A stretch of DNA of 64,000 bases from CAXBNB01 sp040151475 (GCF_040151475.1 NZ_JBDKWG010000138.1:92127-156126), one strand, 5' to 3'. Shown: positions 44,590 through 54,267, counted from the stretch's first letter. The notes: generated by a model not told the origin, from the sequence alone. Translations and numbers: made by a program.

Positions 44590-46896
44590 TTAGTTTTTGT
44601 ATGGATAAATATGTTTCTTCCTCACCTCCACGACACTTAAACCAAGCAATATCAGACCGTTGCTTGGTATAGTTTCAAATTCTGGTTTTCCCTCATAACA
44701 GGATTTTTTCAGGTGTCGTTGAGCATTTTTGGTACTAATTAAATTTACAGTATTAATTTTTTTTCCAAGACGTTTATTCTTCCATTCGAAGGCATAAAAT
44801 ACTTTGTCCCCTATCTCAATTGCATCACTATAATAGCAGCTTTCTTTTGATGTATATTCCCTAATATTCACCCCATACCGAATAGGAATAGTTTCAACAA
44901 ACCCATCTTCATAAACTACTTCATACCAGCCAAAAAGTTCTGAGGTGTCATACATATTGTAGGGCATACAATAGGCGCTTGATATAAGTCCTGGGTTTAT
45001 AGAGGCATGTAAAAAAATCAGACTGCTTACATTTCGTTCAATGGAAACCCCTTTTACCGCTTCTTCGAATGGGCATTTCCCATCACCTTTTACACCAACA
45101 ACTATAGCATTTTTACCTGACACTTCCGAAACGATAAATTTCTTTTCGTTAATGTTCACAGAGCCATTTGACAGACTAGATAGATCCAAATTCATGCGGC
45201 GATCACCTGGCCCGCTGTTTAATTGAGCACTAATATCAACCGAGATAACTGGATCCCCATCTTCACTTGGCTGGGACTTGCCACTTAGATTTTGGCGAAC
45301 AGAAGGCATGAGTTCTCGAACAGCCTTATTAAGGCTATCCTTATCAAGTTGATTGCCTGTCCATAACGAATTGGCACATCCTAGAAAACGCGATAATAGA
45401 TCCCTTCCAAATATATATTCATTGGTGGCTACCCATGCGGATGGCGCTCCTCCAACAAACTTTGTCGCATCTATCCTTTCGTCCCAACTAGGGATTTGAC
45501 TCTCCATATTGCCAAATAATTGTTGAAACCCTGCCTTGTTCAATGTTTCTTCATTTTCTCTTCCTCCTACACCTTCAGACCACATCCAATTCAACACCAA
45601 TATATCTTTAGGGATGGATTCTTTGATCTTTTCAAAAGGGATCCCTCCAGGATTTAAATAATTTTCGCCGGTCAGTGTTTTTTTTGTTTGAATGCCTTTT
45701 CCTCTGGCTCTCTCCAAAAGATAATCTCCCCATAATGCAACTTTTACCCCCTTCTTGGTCAGATAATCATAGAGCTTATTCACATCAGAAATGTAAAGGT
45801 CAGCATAGTCTCTATCTTTAAAACTTGGGGTTTTCAGCATAGGAAAGCCTCTCCATTCATCGTGTCCGATATGAATCATCTTGGGTTGAACCACCTCTAT
45901 GTATTCATCAAAAACATCAAATACCAATTCGTATGTCTTGGGGTTCGTGGTATCATATACATCTGGCCAAATGTCATCCGGGTATGCAGCCAATTCAGGG
46001 TGGGCATTGAGTAGGGCATACGCATGCGATAATGTGGGGATCTCTGGGATGAAATCGATAAAATTAGTGCGGGCGTATTGTACAATATTGCGGGTGAATT
46101 CCTTATCAAGGATTTCCCCGTCTCCAGCATCTTGGTGATTAGAGTTTCGATCATAACCATATAAACCATCAAGCTCAGGTGTTTGGGTATAATTCATATC
46201 TTTGGCAAACAACGACCAGCCGGCATTTATCTCAGGATGCCGATCTGAGCGAAAACCGTTGAACTCTACGAACAGCTTATTGAACTTGTACAGTGCCATG
46301 AAGTCTTTGACGAATCGTTTGAAATAAGCTACATTTTCCGAACCTGGTACAAAAAGGCGGATACCCCTGAATTCAAAGTTTGGCCAGTCCCTGACTGTGA
46401 GGCATGGAATTTGAAATTTTTCTTGTTTGTTTATTAGCTGACGTAGCGATTGTAAGCCGTAAAATGCGCCCGCTTCGTCCCATCCAGCTATAATTACCGT
46501 CTTTTTTTCTACTATTAAGACATATCCCTCTTTACCCGGGCTTTTGCTTGTAACATCAATATCCCGATCCTGACAGTAGCTTTTTATCAGTGGGTTATCA
46601 ATAGTACCCATTACGATGTTGTTGGTATTCGCTGGTATTTCCGACACAACCTGGGTTTGCAATGGTATATGATACTTATCTACCATGTCATTGACTAGAA
46701 ATTCCGCAAGTTCACGGTCTGCATTTGAGGCGTCTTGGGATAGCAGTATCTTAGTTTTACTGTCTAGAATAAATGACCCTGTTGATAATTCTATTTCCTG
46801 TGGTTGAGGAAAAATAAAGGGAGTCTCTCTAGCATAAAGAAAATTGAAATTTAAAACAATCGTGATTATTGTAAAGATTGTATTTATACGTTTCAT
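44590..46896 (-). CDS. GH20 beta-N-acetylhexosaminidase
   Basis: Exported 768-aa glycosidase with a signal peptide (MKRINTIFTIITIVLNFNFL, cleaved after YAR). Residues of about 25-165 form the GH20b domain (PQPQEIELSTGSFILD ... GAFYGLQSLRQLI), and the barrel starts at FRGIRLFVPGSENVAYFKRF with the catalytic pair Asp346-Glu347 in KMIHIGHDEWRG. The barrel ends with WMWSEGVGGRENEE and a C-terminal beta-rich domain of about 250 residues (VSVDISAQLNSGPGDRRMNL). It starts the second group of genes after susCD, about 290 nt behind an inverted repeat at 47184-47199. Substrate is likely a GlcNAc- or GalNAc-bearing glycan. Confidence 0.88.
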   Translation of the reverse strand: MKRINTIFTIITIVLNFNFLYARETPFIFPQPQEIELSTGSFILDSKTKILLSQDASNADRELAEFLVNDMVDKYHIPLQTQVVSEIPANTNNIVMGTIDNPLIKSYCQDRDIDVTSKSPGKEGYVLIVEKKTVIIAGWDEAGAFYGLQSLRQLINKQEKFQIPCLTVRDWPNFEFRGIRLFVPGSENVAYFKRFVKDFMALYKFNKLFVEFNGFRSDRHPEINAGWSLFAKDMNYTQTPELDGLYGYDRNSNHQDAGDGEILDKEFTRNIVQYARTNFIDFIPEIPTLSHAYALLNAHPELAAYPDDIWPDVYDTTNPKTYELVFDVFDEYIEVVQPKMIHIGHDEWRGFPMLKTPSFKDRDYADLYISDVNKLYDYLTKKGVKVALWGDYLLERARGKGIQTKKTLTGENYLNPGGIPFEKIKESIPKDILVLNWMWSEGVGGRENEETLNKAGFQQLFGNMESQIPSWDERIDATKFVGGAPSAWVATNEYIFGRDLLSRFLGCANSLWTGNQLDKDSLNKAVRELMPSVRQNLSGKSQPSEDGDPVISVDISAQLNSGPGDRRMNLDLSSLSNGSVNINEKKFIVSEVSGKNAIVVGVKGDGKCPFEEAVKGVSIERNVSSLIFLHASINPGLISSAYCMPYNMYDTSELFGWYEVVYEDGFVETIPIRYGVNIREYTSKESCYYSDAIEIGDKVFYAFEWKNKRLGKKINTVNLISTKNAQRHLKKSCYEGKPEFETIPSNGLILLGLSVVEVRKKHIYPYKN

Positions 46897-46930
46897 AGGA
46901 ATTTTTGAGGTTTATTTATCTTTCATTACA

Positions 46931-47075
46931 GATTACATTCACACATTTTCACCAATCATATCTTCAATATTTCCAAAGCCATGCTGGGTTCAAATGTCCA
47001 CATAGACTGCTCGCCTGTCTTGGTAGCTGGTTGTCCGCCTGACCTATACTCTCCCCTTTTCACCATTTCCAATTC
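46931..47075 (-). pseudogene. Relic of an FAD-dependent oxidoreductase gene
   Basis: About 145 nt align to 43824-43970 inside the intact oxidoreductase gene 42627-44279 with clear similarity over the whole length (for example ATCATATCTTCAA and AATGTCCACATAGA shared). Single-base deletions (TCAATATTT for TCAAATATTT, ACACATTTT for ACACCATTTT) break the frame. The encoded remnant reads like GGQPATKTGEQSMWTFEPSM, the counterpart of GGQSITKEGEESMWTFEPSM. Nothing of the flanking parts of the gene remains. Confidence 0.85.
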
Positions 47076-47183
47076 TTTGTATTTTCTTCTATGCTTAGAC
47101 ATAATCATCTCTAACATTACAATGCTCTCTATAGAGTTTAACCAATATTGGTGTGAATCTAAATTTAGTTATTAAAATAAAAT

Positions 47184-47199
47184 GATCGGTCTACCGATC
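47184..47199. promoter_or_regulatory. Inverted repeat upstream of the GH20 gene
   Basis: GATCGGT-CT-ACCGATC is a perfect 7-bp inverted repeat in an AT-rich region, about 290 nt before the GH20 start. Symmetry and GC contrast suggest a repressor or activator site for the enzyme genes; no local regulator other than sigma/FecR is present. Confidence 0.4.
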
Positions 47200-47428
47200 G
47201 ATACAGCATGAAAATTTCTATTCAGCATGATGATCAACATTCACCATAATGGATACAATTCCTTACATCTTAGGTCATAACAATCCTTCACAATCAATTT
47301 CATTTAATGTGAATTCTCATTGATGAATATTTGCTAAAGCATTAGTAAGTGATTTTCCAAATTAACCATAAATTCAAGTAAAGAAGCGTAACTTAGACGG
47401 TAGGTCTGTTTGGTGATTTGATAGTGAA

Positions 47429-47473
47429 AATATAAAAATGCTACTTGTTTTAAACAAGTAGCATTTTTATATT
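47429..47473. terminator. Long terminator hairpin behind susD
   Basis: The 22-nt arms AATATAAAAATGCTACTTGT(TT) (47429-47450) and its reverse complement (47452-47473) form a perfect stem directly behind the susD stop at 47480. Both ends are A/T-rich, so it can work in both directions. Confidence 0.85.
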
Positions 47474-47479
47474 ATTTAG

Positions 47480-49114
47480 TTAAAATCCAGGGTTATTAGT
47501 GTTAATCTCTGGGTTTACGTCTATTTCTTCCTGAGGTACTGGAAATAACGGATCCAATGCTAAATTGCCTATTGGAGTATCAAACTTAGAACTGGAAGAG
47601 GCATCCAGAAAATCAGAATGAAAATGTCGTTTTACTTGATTAAATGTGCTACCAATGGTACCCCATCGGATTAAGTCAAATAATCTCACACCTTCCATAG
47701 CAAGTTCTACTCTACGCTCATGTCGCACCAAATCAACCAAGTCTCCATCTGAGGCTGTTTTATCAGGCATATCTACTGAAGTTCGAGACCGTACCTTATT
47801 CACCCAAACTAAGGCTTCAGCGTTACCTTGTTCAGCTAAAGCTTCAGCCAATATTAAATATAATTCAGCTAAACGCATTACCGGAACATCCAGACCACTC
47901 CACTCCACTTTTGCTAAACCTTTAACTGAACTGATCATTTTACGCACATTCAAACCAGTGGGTGACCATCTATAATCATACTCAACCATATCGCCTGCCG
48001 TATATGTTACGTCCCAAGTAATTGTATCTCCTGCTGCATCGATACGTTGATGGGTATAATCAAAATCCTCTGCACCATTATAGACTTCAAAATCATGTTC
48101 CGGAGAATACAGAGTAAATTCTCTTCTTGGATCTCCATCTTCGAATGCATCATATAAATCTCGTTGAGGCAGTGCATACCCCCAGCCATCTCCATATATG
48201 TCTGTACGAAGTGCTGGCGGTATATCTCTACAAAGACGCTGAACAGTCATGTTCTGTCCAAAAAAACCATCATTCTCTATAAAACTCCAATGGAATAACA
48301 ATTCCGAATTACCTTCTTCCGACCAAATCGACAAATAATCATCCTGTAATGCATAACCAGAAGATTCTGCTATACTTATTGCGTCCCTTGCAGCAGTTTC
48401 CGCATCTCCCCACTGTTCCAAAACCAAATAAGCTTTAGCTAGAAAAGCTGCAGCTGTAGCCTTAGTAGGAGCACCTTCAATGGTTGCAGTTGTATTGAGG
48501 TCATCTTTGGCATCCTGAAAATCTTTAACAACTTGTGCCATAATCTCTTCCTTGGATGTACGTGGTGAATAAAATTCAGAAAAATCCGAAGCAGCACTAG
48601 TATATAATGGGACTGCACCATACAGAGATGTTAGGAACATATAGTTAAATCCTCTAAAAAATTTTGCTTCAGCAATATACGGCGCTTGCATCTCCGGAGT
48701 GAAATTTGGATCCGAAGAATTGGGAATATTTTCAATAGCAAAATTTGCTGCGTTCACAGATTCGAAGGGATATGTCCACCATTTTCTTACAACCCTATGA
48801 ACTGGAGTTATATTCCATTGTTCAAGTGCTATTGAACTAGACCTTGCAGGCCTCCAATAACTATCGTCGGTCATAGCGTCCAAATGAATATTCATATCCC
48901 TAGTTACCATATCTGGGTGGCCTCCCATTTGCCAGGGATGATAAATAGCATTTACTGCATTCCGGGCACTCGTAGCATTTACAAAGAAGTTTCCAGGGTT
49001 CGCTGAATCTTGTGGAAATCTGGTTAAGAATTCATCATCATTGCAACCCGTTGATAGGAGCAATAAAACCATAATCACACCAATTGATATATTATTGTAT
49101 ATATTTTTCATCAT
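47480..49114 (-). CDS. RagB/SusD nutrient-binding outer-membrane lipoprotein
   Basis: Substrate-binding lid of the second transporter, 544 aa. It has a lipoprotein signal with the Cys in VLLLLSTGCNDDEF, the SusD N-terminal part (ATSARNAVNAIYHPWQMGGH), TPR-like helices (YIAEAKFFRGFNYMFLTSLY, TKATAAAFLAKAYLVLEQWG) and the C-terminal RagB signatures (VMRLAELYLILAEALAEQGN, ERRVELAMEGVRLFDLIRWG). Start is one of two adjacent ATG codons (49114 or 49111). It follows susC by 17 nt and ends at a strong terminator, which separates susCD from the enzyme genes. Confidence 0.95.
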   Translation of the reverse strand: MMKNIYNNISIGVIMVLLLLSTGCNDDEFLTRFPQDSANPGNFFVNATSARNAVNAIYHPWQMGGHPDMVTRDMNIHLDAMTDDSYWRPARSSSIALEQWNITPVHRVVRKWWTYPFESVNAANFAIENIPNSSDPNFTPEMQAPYIAEAKFFRGFNYMFLTSLYGAVPLYTSAASDFSEFYSPRTSKEEIMAQVVKDFQDAKDDLNTTATIEGAPTKATAAAFLAKAYLVLEQWGDAETAARDAISIAESSGYALQDDYLSIWSEEGNSELLFHWSFIENDGFFGQNMTVQRLCRDIPPALRTDIYGDGWGYALPQRDLYDAFEDGDPRREFTLYSPEHDFEVYNGAEDFDYTHQRIDAAGDTITWDVTYTAGDMVEYDYRWSPTGLNVRKMISSVKGLAKVEWSGLDVPVMRLAELYLILAEALAEQGNAEALVWVNKVRSRTSVDMPDKTASDGDLVDLVRHERRVELAMEGVRLFDLIRWGTIGSTFNQVKRHFHSDFLDASSSSKFDTPIGNLALDPLFPVPQEEIDVNPEINTNNPGF

Positions 49115-49131
49115 TTTTCCAATTTAAAATA

Positions 49132-52100
49132 TTAAAATGTTGCTTTCACTCCCAAAATCCACGTTCTTGGTTGAGGAACACCCGTCAATGGATCTGATAA
49201 AGTATCCACTTCTGGTCCATCATAATTAGTGAAGGTAAAAGCATTTTGTACGCTTACATAAAATCCAAGTTGACTCATATTAAGTTTACTGCAGAAATTC
49301 TTAGAAACGTTATAATTAAGGTTTATATTCTTCACACGCAAATAGGAAGCATCAAAAATCCAGAATTCAGAAAATGTATCATTACTACCTGCTTGATCCT
49401 TTGATAGTTTTGGCCAAGTTCCGTTTGGATTATTTACAGCATCGTATCTATTCAATATCCTGGCGTCTTCATTTCGCGCTGAAGAAGACATCAAAGTGAT
49501 AAGATTACTGAAATCACCTACTTGCAGCTTCTTGTCAACACCCTGAACTCCTTGAAATTGTACTTGTAAGCCCCAGTTCTTGTAATTTACCGTACCAAGT
49601 AATCCATAAACCAAGTTAGGATATCTGTTACCAATAATAGTGCGGTCTGCACTATCTACCTGTCCATCAGGCACACCTGTTAGTTCTCCTTCTTCATCAT
49701 GCCCGTCAATATCCAGCAATGCGATATCTCCTACTTCCTTAGTCGTAAACCCTCCTGACTCGTAAAGGCTCAATTGACTGGCATCAGTAATGATCCCATC
49801 TGACTTGTAGCCAAAAAATGATTCTACGGGATAACCTTCCACTAAGCCTGAAGTCCTCAGGTCTCTACCTTTCAAGTCTGTTACTTCGTTTTTAACATGG
49901 GTCATGTTGAAATTCACATCATAATACCAATCGGATTTATGAGTTTTATATCCAATTTGCATTTCCCATCCCGTATTACGAACCTCAGCTGCATTGATTT
50001 TAGGTGTTCCGTTCAACCCTGTGGATGTTGGTATTGGATCTGAAAAAATCAAATCATAAGTATCTTCTACAAAATAATCAAAAGTAGAATAAAGCTTACC
50101 ATTCATCATTTCCACATCTAAGCCAATGTCCTTTTTTGAAACAGACTCCCATTTCAAATCTTCATTTACAGCCGAGGTAAGGGTGATTCCCTGAGCCTGA
50201 AGATTATTTATAGAAGAATTTCTGGAACTAAGTGTGGCACTGGTACCATAGCTAGATATACTTAAAATATTTCCCAATTTTCCATAGCTTGCTCTGATTT
50301 TCATGTCGCTGATAAAATTTACGTTTTGTAAAAACTTTTCTCGACTAATCCTCCAAGCTAAAGATGCAGATGGAAATACTCCAAACCTGTTGTCTTTACT
50401 TAATCTGGAAGTACCGTCCCGCCTAACAGTTGCTGTAAGGTAAAACCTGTTGTCATAGTTATAATTTACTCTTCCAAATATGGAAGTAAAAGCCCAGTCA
50501 GAATAATCATTGTCATTGGTCTGAGAGCTAGGATCTCCAGCAGTAAGGTATCGTATGTAATCAGCTGGTGTGCCAGAACGACTTCCCCTTAAAGTTTCAT
50601 TTGTGTTCTCCTCCCGGGAATACCCCAATAGTCCTTTGATATTATGTACTTCGTTGATGGTAGTGGTATAATTCAGTAAATAATCACTGATCCAATGAAC
50701 ATTTTCTTCATGCGCTTTAGAGGTTAAATTTATAGTTGAACCTTCCCAACCATAAATTGGATCCACACTTGGAGTAAATTGAGTTCTACGTTTATCGAGA
50801 TAGTCTATGCTTCCACGAGCCGTAAAGTCCAATCCTTCTAACAAATCAACAGTAAGGAAAATATTTCCTTGTAGTCCTTTTTGATTAGTCTGAAGTACAC
50901 TGTTTTTTGCCAAGTAAACTGGGTTTGAGTAAATATGTTCAAGATTTGAATTGAATAATTTTGCGTAATCATTAGTGCCATCCTCAAACATTCTAGTCAC
51001 AGGTGGCTTCTGCAATGCTAAACGATAATTGTCTCCTGATCCTTCTTGTGTGGAAGAAAAAATATTTAATGAATTACCAAATTTGATTCGATTCGTAACC
51101 TTGTGGTCTGAATTAAAAGATAAGGTTAATTTTTTAAACCCTGTTTCTATAACCATGCCTTTTTGATCCAAATACCCAGCTGAAACAAAGTAATTTGATT
51201 TTTCCGAACCACCAGCAACCGATAAATCATAATTTTGGATTACACCAGTTTGTGTGACTAAATCTAACCAGTCTGTATCTACACCATCATAGTAGCTCAA
51301 AACCTGACTATCCCAAGGCAAATCTAAACCAGCGTTGGTATAAGATTCCGTCCACAATTCTACGAATTGATCTGCATTGAGTAATTCAATTTTTAAATTA
51401 CTTTCGGTCTGAACTCCATAGTAGCTATTAAACGTAATCTCTGGTTCGCCTTTGCCAGTACCTCTTTTGGTAGTAATCAAAATTACTCCATTTGCCGCTC
51501 TAGAACCATATATTGCAGCAGCAGAAGCATCCTTCAATATGGAAACAGATTCTATAGTATTTGGGTTGAGGTTATCGATACTCGTCGTAATTACTCCATT
51601 CACCACAAAAATCGGGGTATTAGTTCCATTTATAGACTGAACACCCCTTACCAACACATCTGAACTAGAGCCTGGTAAACCAGACTCACTAGAAATCTGA
51701 ATACCTGCTGCTCTACCTTGAAGTATTTGTAAAGGTGTTGTCGCTGGTATGCGATCAAAATCATTGGTAGATACTGAAGTAATTGCATCTGTAACATCTC
51801 CTCTTTTAGAGGTGCCATAGCCAACTACAACAAGTTCATCCAATTGTGTAGCATCTAACTCCATTTGAATATCAATAGTAGTTCGTCCCGCAATTGACAC
51901 CTCTTGAGTCATATAACCCACGAAAGAAATAGTCAACACAGCGTCATCTGCAATTGATAATTGGTATTTACCTTCTATATCTGATGTGGATCCTATTGAC
52001 GTTCCTTTGACTAAAACAGATGCTCCTGGTAAACCTTCACCATTTTCATCAGTGATTCTACCAGAAATATCAACATCTTCAACGACAATGATTTTGTTTT

Positions 52101-52473
52101 GCGATGCGTCTTTTCCATTGTCTTTTAACACCAAGATCTGGTTGTTAATTCGTTTAAACTTTAAATTGGCCTCCTTAGATACCTTGAGTAGTATCTTTTC
52201 AACACTGACATTCTTTTCATTCATACTAAAACGAATCTTTGAATTTAGGACCGCCTTATTATAGCCGAATTTAAATTGTGTAGCACTTTCAAGTTTTGAG
52301 AAAGTCTCTTCAAGTTTTGCCTCTTCTATTTCAAAATTTAGTCTCACATCAGCTAAATTCTGACTATTTGATTCTCCGGCAAGCAATAATTGTGTGGCTA
52401 TTACCTGAATCAGAAATATTTGACATGCCTTTTTTGATGCAAACATCAATAGGTTTATTAATGATGAATTCAT
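49132..52473 (-). CDS. SusC/RagA TonB-linked outer-membrane transporter with STN domain
   Basis: Outer-membrane importer of the second locus, 1113 aa. In order: signal sequence (up to GESNSQ), STN domain (FEIEEAKLEETFSKLESATQ), carboxypeptidase-like domain (GLPGASVLVKGTSIGSTSDI), the LDELVVVGYG segment, the plug with VRGVQSINGTNTPIFVVNGV and ASAAAIYGSRAANGVILITT, and the beta-barrel with the C-terminal TWILGVKATF. The STN domain links it to the FecR/sigma pair directly upstream, which suggests induction by its own substrate. It is about 30 % similar in layout to the first SusC but clearly not a recent copy. Confidence 0.95.
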   Translation of the reverse strand: MNSSLINLLMFASKKACQIFLIQVIATQLLLAGESNSQNLADVRLNFEIEEAKLEETFSKLESATQFKFGYNKAVLNSKIRFSMNEKNVSVEKILLKVSKEANLKFKRINNQILVLKDNGKDASQNKIIVVEDVDISGRITDENGEGLPGASVLVKGTSIGSTSDIEGKYQLSIADDAVLTISFVGYMTQEVSIAGRTTIDIQMELDATQLDELVVVGYGTSKRGDVTDAITSVSTNDFDRIPATTPLQILQGRAAGIQISSESGLPGSSSDVLVRGVQSINGTNTPIFVVNGVITTSIDNLNPNTIESVSILKDASAAAIYGSRAANGVILITTKRGTGKGEPEITFNSYYGVQTESNLKIELLNADQFVELWTESYTNAGLDLPWDSQVLSYYDGVDTDWLDLVTQTGVIQNYDLSVAGGSEKSNYFVSAGYLDQKGMVIETGFKKLTLSFNSDHKVTNRIKFGNSLNIFSSTQEGSGDNYRLALQKPPVTRMFEDGTNDYAKLFNSNLEHIYSNPVYLAKNSVLQTNQKGLQGNIFLTVDLLEGLDFTARGSIDYLDKRRTQFTPSVDPIYGWEGSTINLTSKAHEENVHWISDYLLNYTTTINEVHNIKGLLGYSREENTNETLRGSRSGTPADYIRYLTAGDPSSQTNDNDYSDWAFTSIFGRVNYNYDNRFYLTATVRRDGTSRLSKDNRFGVFPSASLAWRISREKFLQNVNFISDMKIRASYGKLGNILSISSYGTSATLSSRNSSINNLQAQGITLTSAVNEDLKWESVSKKDIGLDVEMMNGKLYSTFDYFVEDTYDLIFSDPIPTSTGLNGTPKINAAEVRNTGWEMQIGYKTHKSDWYYDVNFNMTHVKNEVTDLKGRDLRTSGLVEGYPVESFFGYKSDGIITDASQLSLYESGGFTTKEVGDIALLDIDGHDEEGELTGVPDGQVDSADRTIIGNRYPNLVYGLLGTVNYKNWGLQVQFQGVQGVDKKLQVGDFSNLITLMSSSARNEDARILNRYDAVNNPNGTWPKLSKDQAGSNDTFSEFWIFDASYLRVKNINLNYNVSKNFCSKLNMSQLGFYVSVQNAFTFTNYDGPEVDTLSDPLTGVPQPRTWILGVKATF

Positions 52474-52534
52474 ATTTTTGTATAATTATATGTTTGTCCG
52501 GATTGCCTTCCGGAATAAATTTTACGATAAGTTG

Positions 52535-52592
52535 AACCCGGTTCTCTGTTAGCGCAGTGCCGGGTTTACTGTTCTTACCTAGTAAGAACAGT
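52535..52592 (-). promoter_or_regulatory. Two adjacent hairpins in the fecR-susC leader
   Basis: AACCCGG/CCGGGTT (52535-52541, 52560-52566) and the perfect 11-bp stem ACTGTTCTTAC/GTAAGAACAGT with loop CTA (52568-52592) lie between fecR and susC. Neither has a good T run on the minus strand, so they could adjust susC mRNA stability or cause partial termination. The first locus has a comparable hairpin at 15293-15317. Confidence 0.55.
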
Positions 52593-52631
52593 TTGTAGTT
52601 TTAGTCGATATTTCTACATAGGCTTGTTTTT

Positions 52632-53588
52632 CTAACTTCTACATCCAAGACCTGTGATTTTCACAATGCCATTATTCAAATGAGTATTTACTCCTGTTAC
52701 AGTTTCTAACTGTCCTAAAACATGCTCCAAGCTCTGATTATCAAATGTCAACCTTAAATTACAATGGTTAGCCTGATCTGTATCAAATTCAATTTCAACT
52801 CCGTACCATCGCTCAAGCTCAGTAGCTATTTCAGGTAAAGTGTTTCCATTGAATTGTAAAATCCCTTTTCGCCATGAAGTATATTTCCCAATATCAACAG
52901 TGGACATTGATAAGCTATTATTGATAGACTCGTAAGTGGCTTGTTGTCCTGAGAGAAGTTCTAGTCGTTCATTATTTGAGCTTACTGCGACTTTTCCAGT
53001 CTCTACAGTCACTTTCAACTCTTCGTCTGGGTATGCGCTTATGTTAAATGATGTCCCTAGAACAGTTGTAGTAATATCTTCAGTTGATACTATAAATTTC
53101 TTGTTTGGATCCTTTGTAACTTCGAAATAAGCCTCTCCTACAAGTGTAACAGATCTGATATCAGAAAAAACTTCAGGGTATGACAAAGAACTCCCTGAGT
53201 TAAGACGGACTTGAGAACCATCTGGCAGTTTTAAAGTCATCTTTTGACCATAGGTAGCGGTTTTTGTGACAACCGATATTTCTCTAGTTTTATTTGTATT
53301 TGTATTAATGTAACTAAAGGTGAGTCCAAGTCCAATGATCAAAATAATCGATGCAGCTATTTTCAACCACAAATTCTTATTTGGTCTATTCTTTTGTAAC
53401 TTTAGATCGATATTGTATAATACCTCATTTCGGATAGTTTCTTTCTTCTCTATTCCGATTTCATCCCATATATCATTAGCATCCTGAAATGAATCAAAAT
53501 AACTATGAAGCATTTCCTTTTCCTTTGCTGAACAACTTCCTTGTTCATATTTTTCAAGGAGTTGTTTTAGGTTAATTTCTACTTTCAT
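52632..53588 (-). CDS. FecR-family anti-sigma factor
   Basis: Membrane regulator of 318 aa that controls the ECF sigma factor encoded just upstream. Cytoplasmic part of about 72 residues (LLEKYEQGSCSAKEKEMLHS), one membrane helix at 73-92 (LWLKIAASIILIIGLGLTFS), FecR domain (GQKMTLKLPDGSQVRLNSGS, GEAYFEVTKDPNKKFIVSTE, TTTVLGTSFNISAY) and a C-terminal DUF4974 segment (LPEIATELERWYGVEIEFD). Order sigma-fecR-susC with an STN domain in SusC is the classical trans-envelope signalling set. Confidence 0.94.
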   Translation of the reverse strand: MKVEINLKQLLEKYEQGSCSAKEKEMLHSYFDSFQDANDIWDEIGIEKKETIRNEVLYNIDLKLQKNRPNKNLWLKIAASIILIIGLGLTFSYINTNTNKTREISVVTKTATYGQKMTLKLPDGSQVRLNSGSSLSYPEVFSDIRSVTLVGEAYFEVTKDPNKKFIVSTEDITTTVLGTSFNISAYPDEELKVTVETGKVAVSSNNERLELLSGQQATYESINNSLSMSTVDIGKYTSWRKGILQFNGNTLPEIATELERWYGVEIEFDTDQANHCNLRLTFDNQSLEHVLGQLETVTGVNTHLNNGIVKITGLGCRS

Positions 53589-53661
53589 CTTGTCCTATTT
53601 GTACTTAAGTACCATAGGAGCAATGAACTACTGGAATTTTTTTTATTTTTTTTATTATTTA

Positions 53662-54267
53662 TTACAAATAGCCATCTCCTAATGTAGGTTGTAAAGTAAT
53701 TATTTTAACTAATAATAGAGATAATGGTGTTAACGTGGACTTTAGGTGTTTCAAAACCGTGTGTAGATACCAATCAACTGTTCTGGGTGAAAGATTGAGT
53801 TTTTCAGCTATTTCTTTATTACTTAGATTATCAAACCGACTTAACTTGAATATCTCTTTGTATTTCTCAGGAAGTTGATTCAGACTATTTTCTATTGACT
53901 CTTCTAAATCTTTTAATTCCAATTGTTCTTTAGTGTTATTGACACTGAACATCTCTTGAAATTGAGGCTCATGTACATCTGAAAATTTTGTTCTTCTGAG
54001 CTGCTTTAACGCCTGAAAACGTGCAGTACTATACAAATAACCACCAAGGTTTGAAACAACTAGCTCTGTAGACTTATTCCAAAAATCTAAAAACACATCT
54101 TGTACCACATCTTTTGTAGCAGCTTCATCTTTGAGTAACTTATATACCACTTGAAAAAGATGATCCCAATACCTATCATAAATTGTATTGAAAGCCTGCC
54201 TATTACCCTTTTTCATTTGAGTAAATAGGGTTAAATCCAATATTTTCTTTTTATGGTTTATTTTCAT
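53662..54267 (-). CDS. ECF RNA polymerase sigma factor
   Basis: Sigma factor of 201 aa, regions 2 and 4 only. Region 2 includes FNTIYDRYWDHLFQVVYKLL and DVVQDVFLDFWNKS; region 4 has LPEKYKEIFKLSRFDNLSNK and the helix-turn-helix EIAEKLNLSPRTVDWYLHTV. The ATG at 54267 is preceded directly by AAGGAG, too close to serve as a normal ribosome site; a TTG four codons earlier is the alternative. It should direct transcription of susCD in the second locus, and possibly also serve the orphan FecR of the first (inference). Confidence 0.93.
   Translation of the reverse strand: MKINHKKKILDLTLFTQMKKGNRQAFNTIYDRYWDHLFQVVYKLLKDEAATKDVVQDVFLDFWNKSTELVVSNLGGYLYSTARFQALKQLRRTKFSDVHEPQFQEMFSVNNTKEQLELKDLEESIENSLNQLPEKYKEIFKLSRFDNLSNKEIAEKLNLSPRTVDWYLHTVLKHLKSTLTPLSLLLVKIITLQPTLGDGYL

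Larger units (their letters stand above)
46897..47479. other. Long intergenic region with pseudogene relic, inverted repeat and terminator
   Basis: In 583 nt there is no intact gene. From left to right it holds the relic of an FAD oxidoreductase (46931-47075), about 100 nt of AT-rich sequence, the inverted repeat GATCGGT-CT-ACCGATC (47184-47199), the direct repeat CAGCATG (47205-47211 and 47224-47230), and the susD terminator. The promoter of the GH20 gene must be here. Confidence 0.6.

Noticed and set aside
46981..47175. Small plus-strand frame in the gap upstream of GH20
   Set aside because: It runs antisense through the oxidoreductase relic and has no signs of a real gene.
52535..52592. 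Strong Rho-independent terminator between fecR and susC
   Set aside because: The stems are good, but no T run follows on the minus strand, so they were described as leader hairpins instead.
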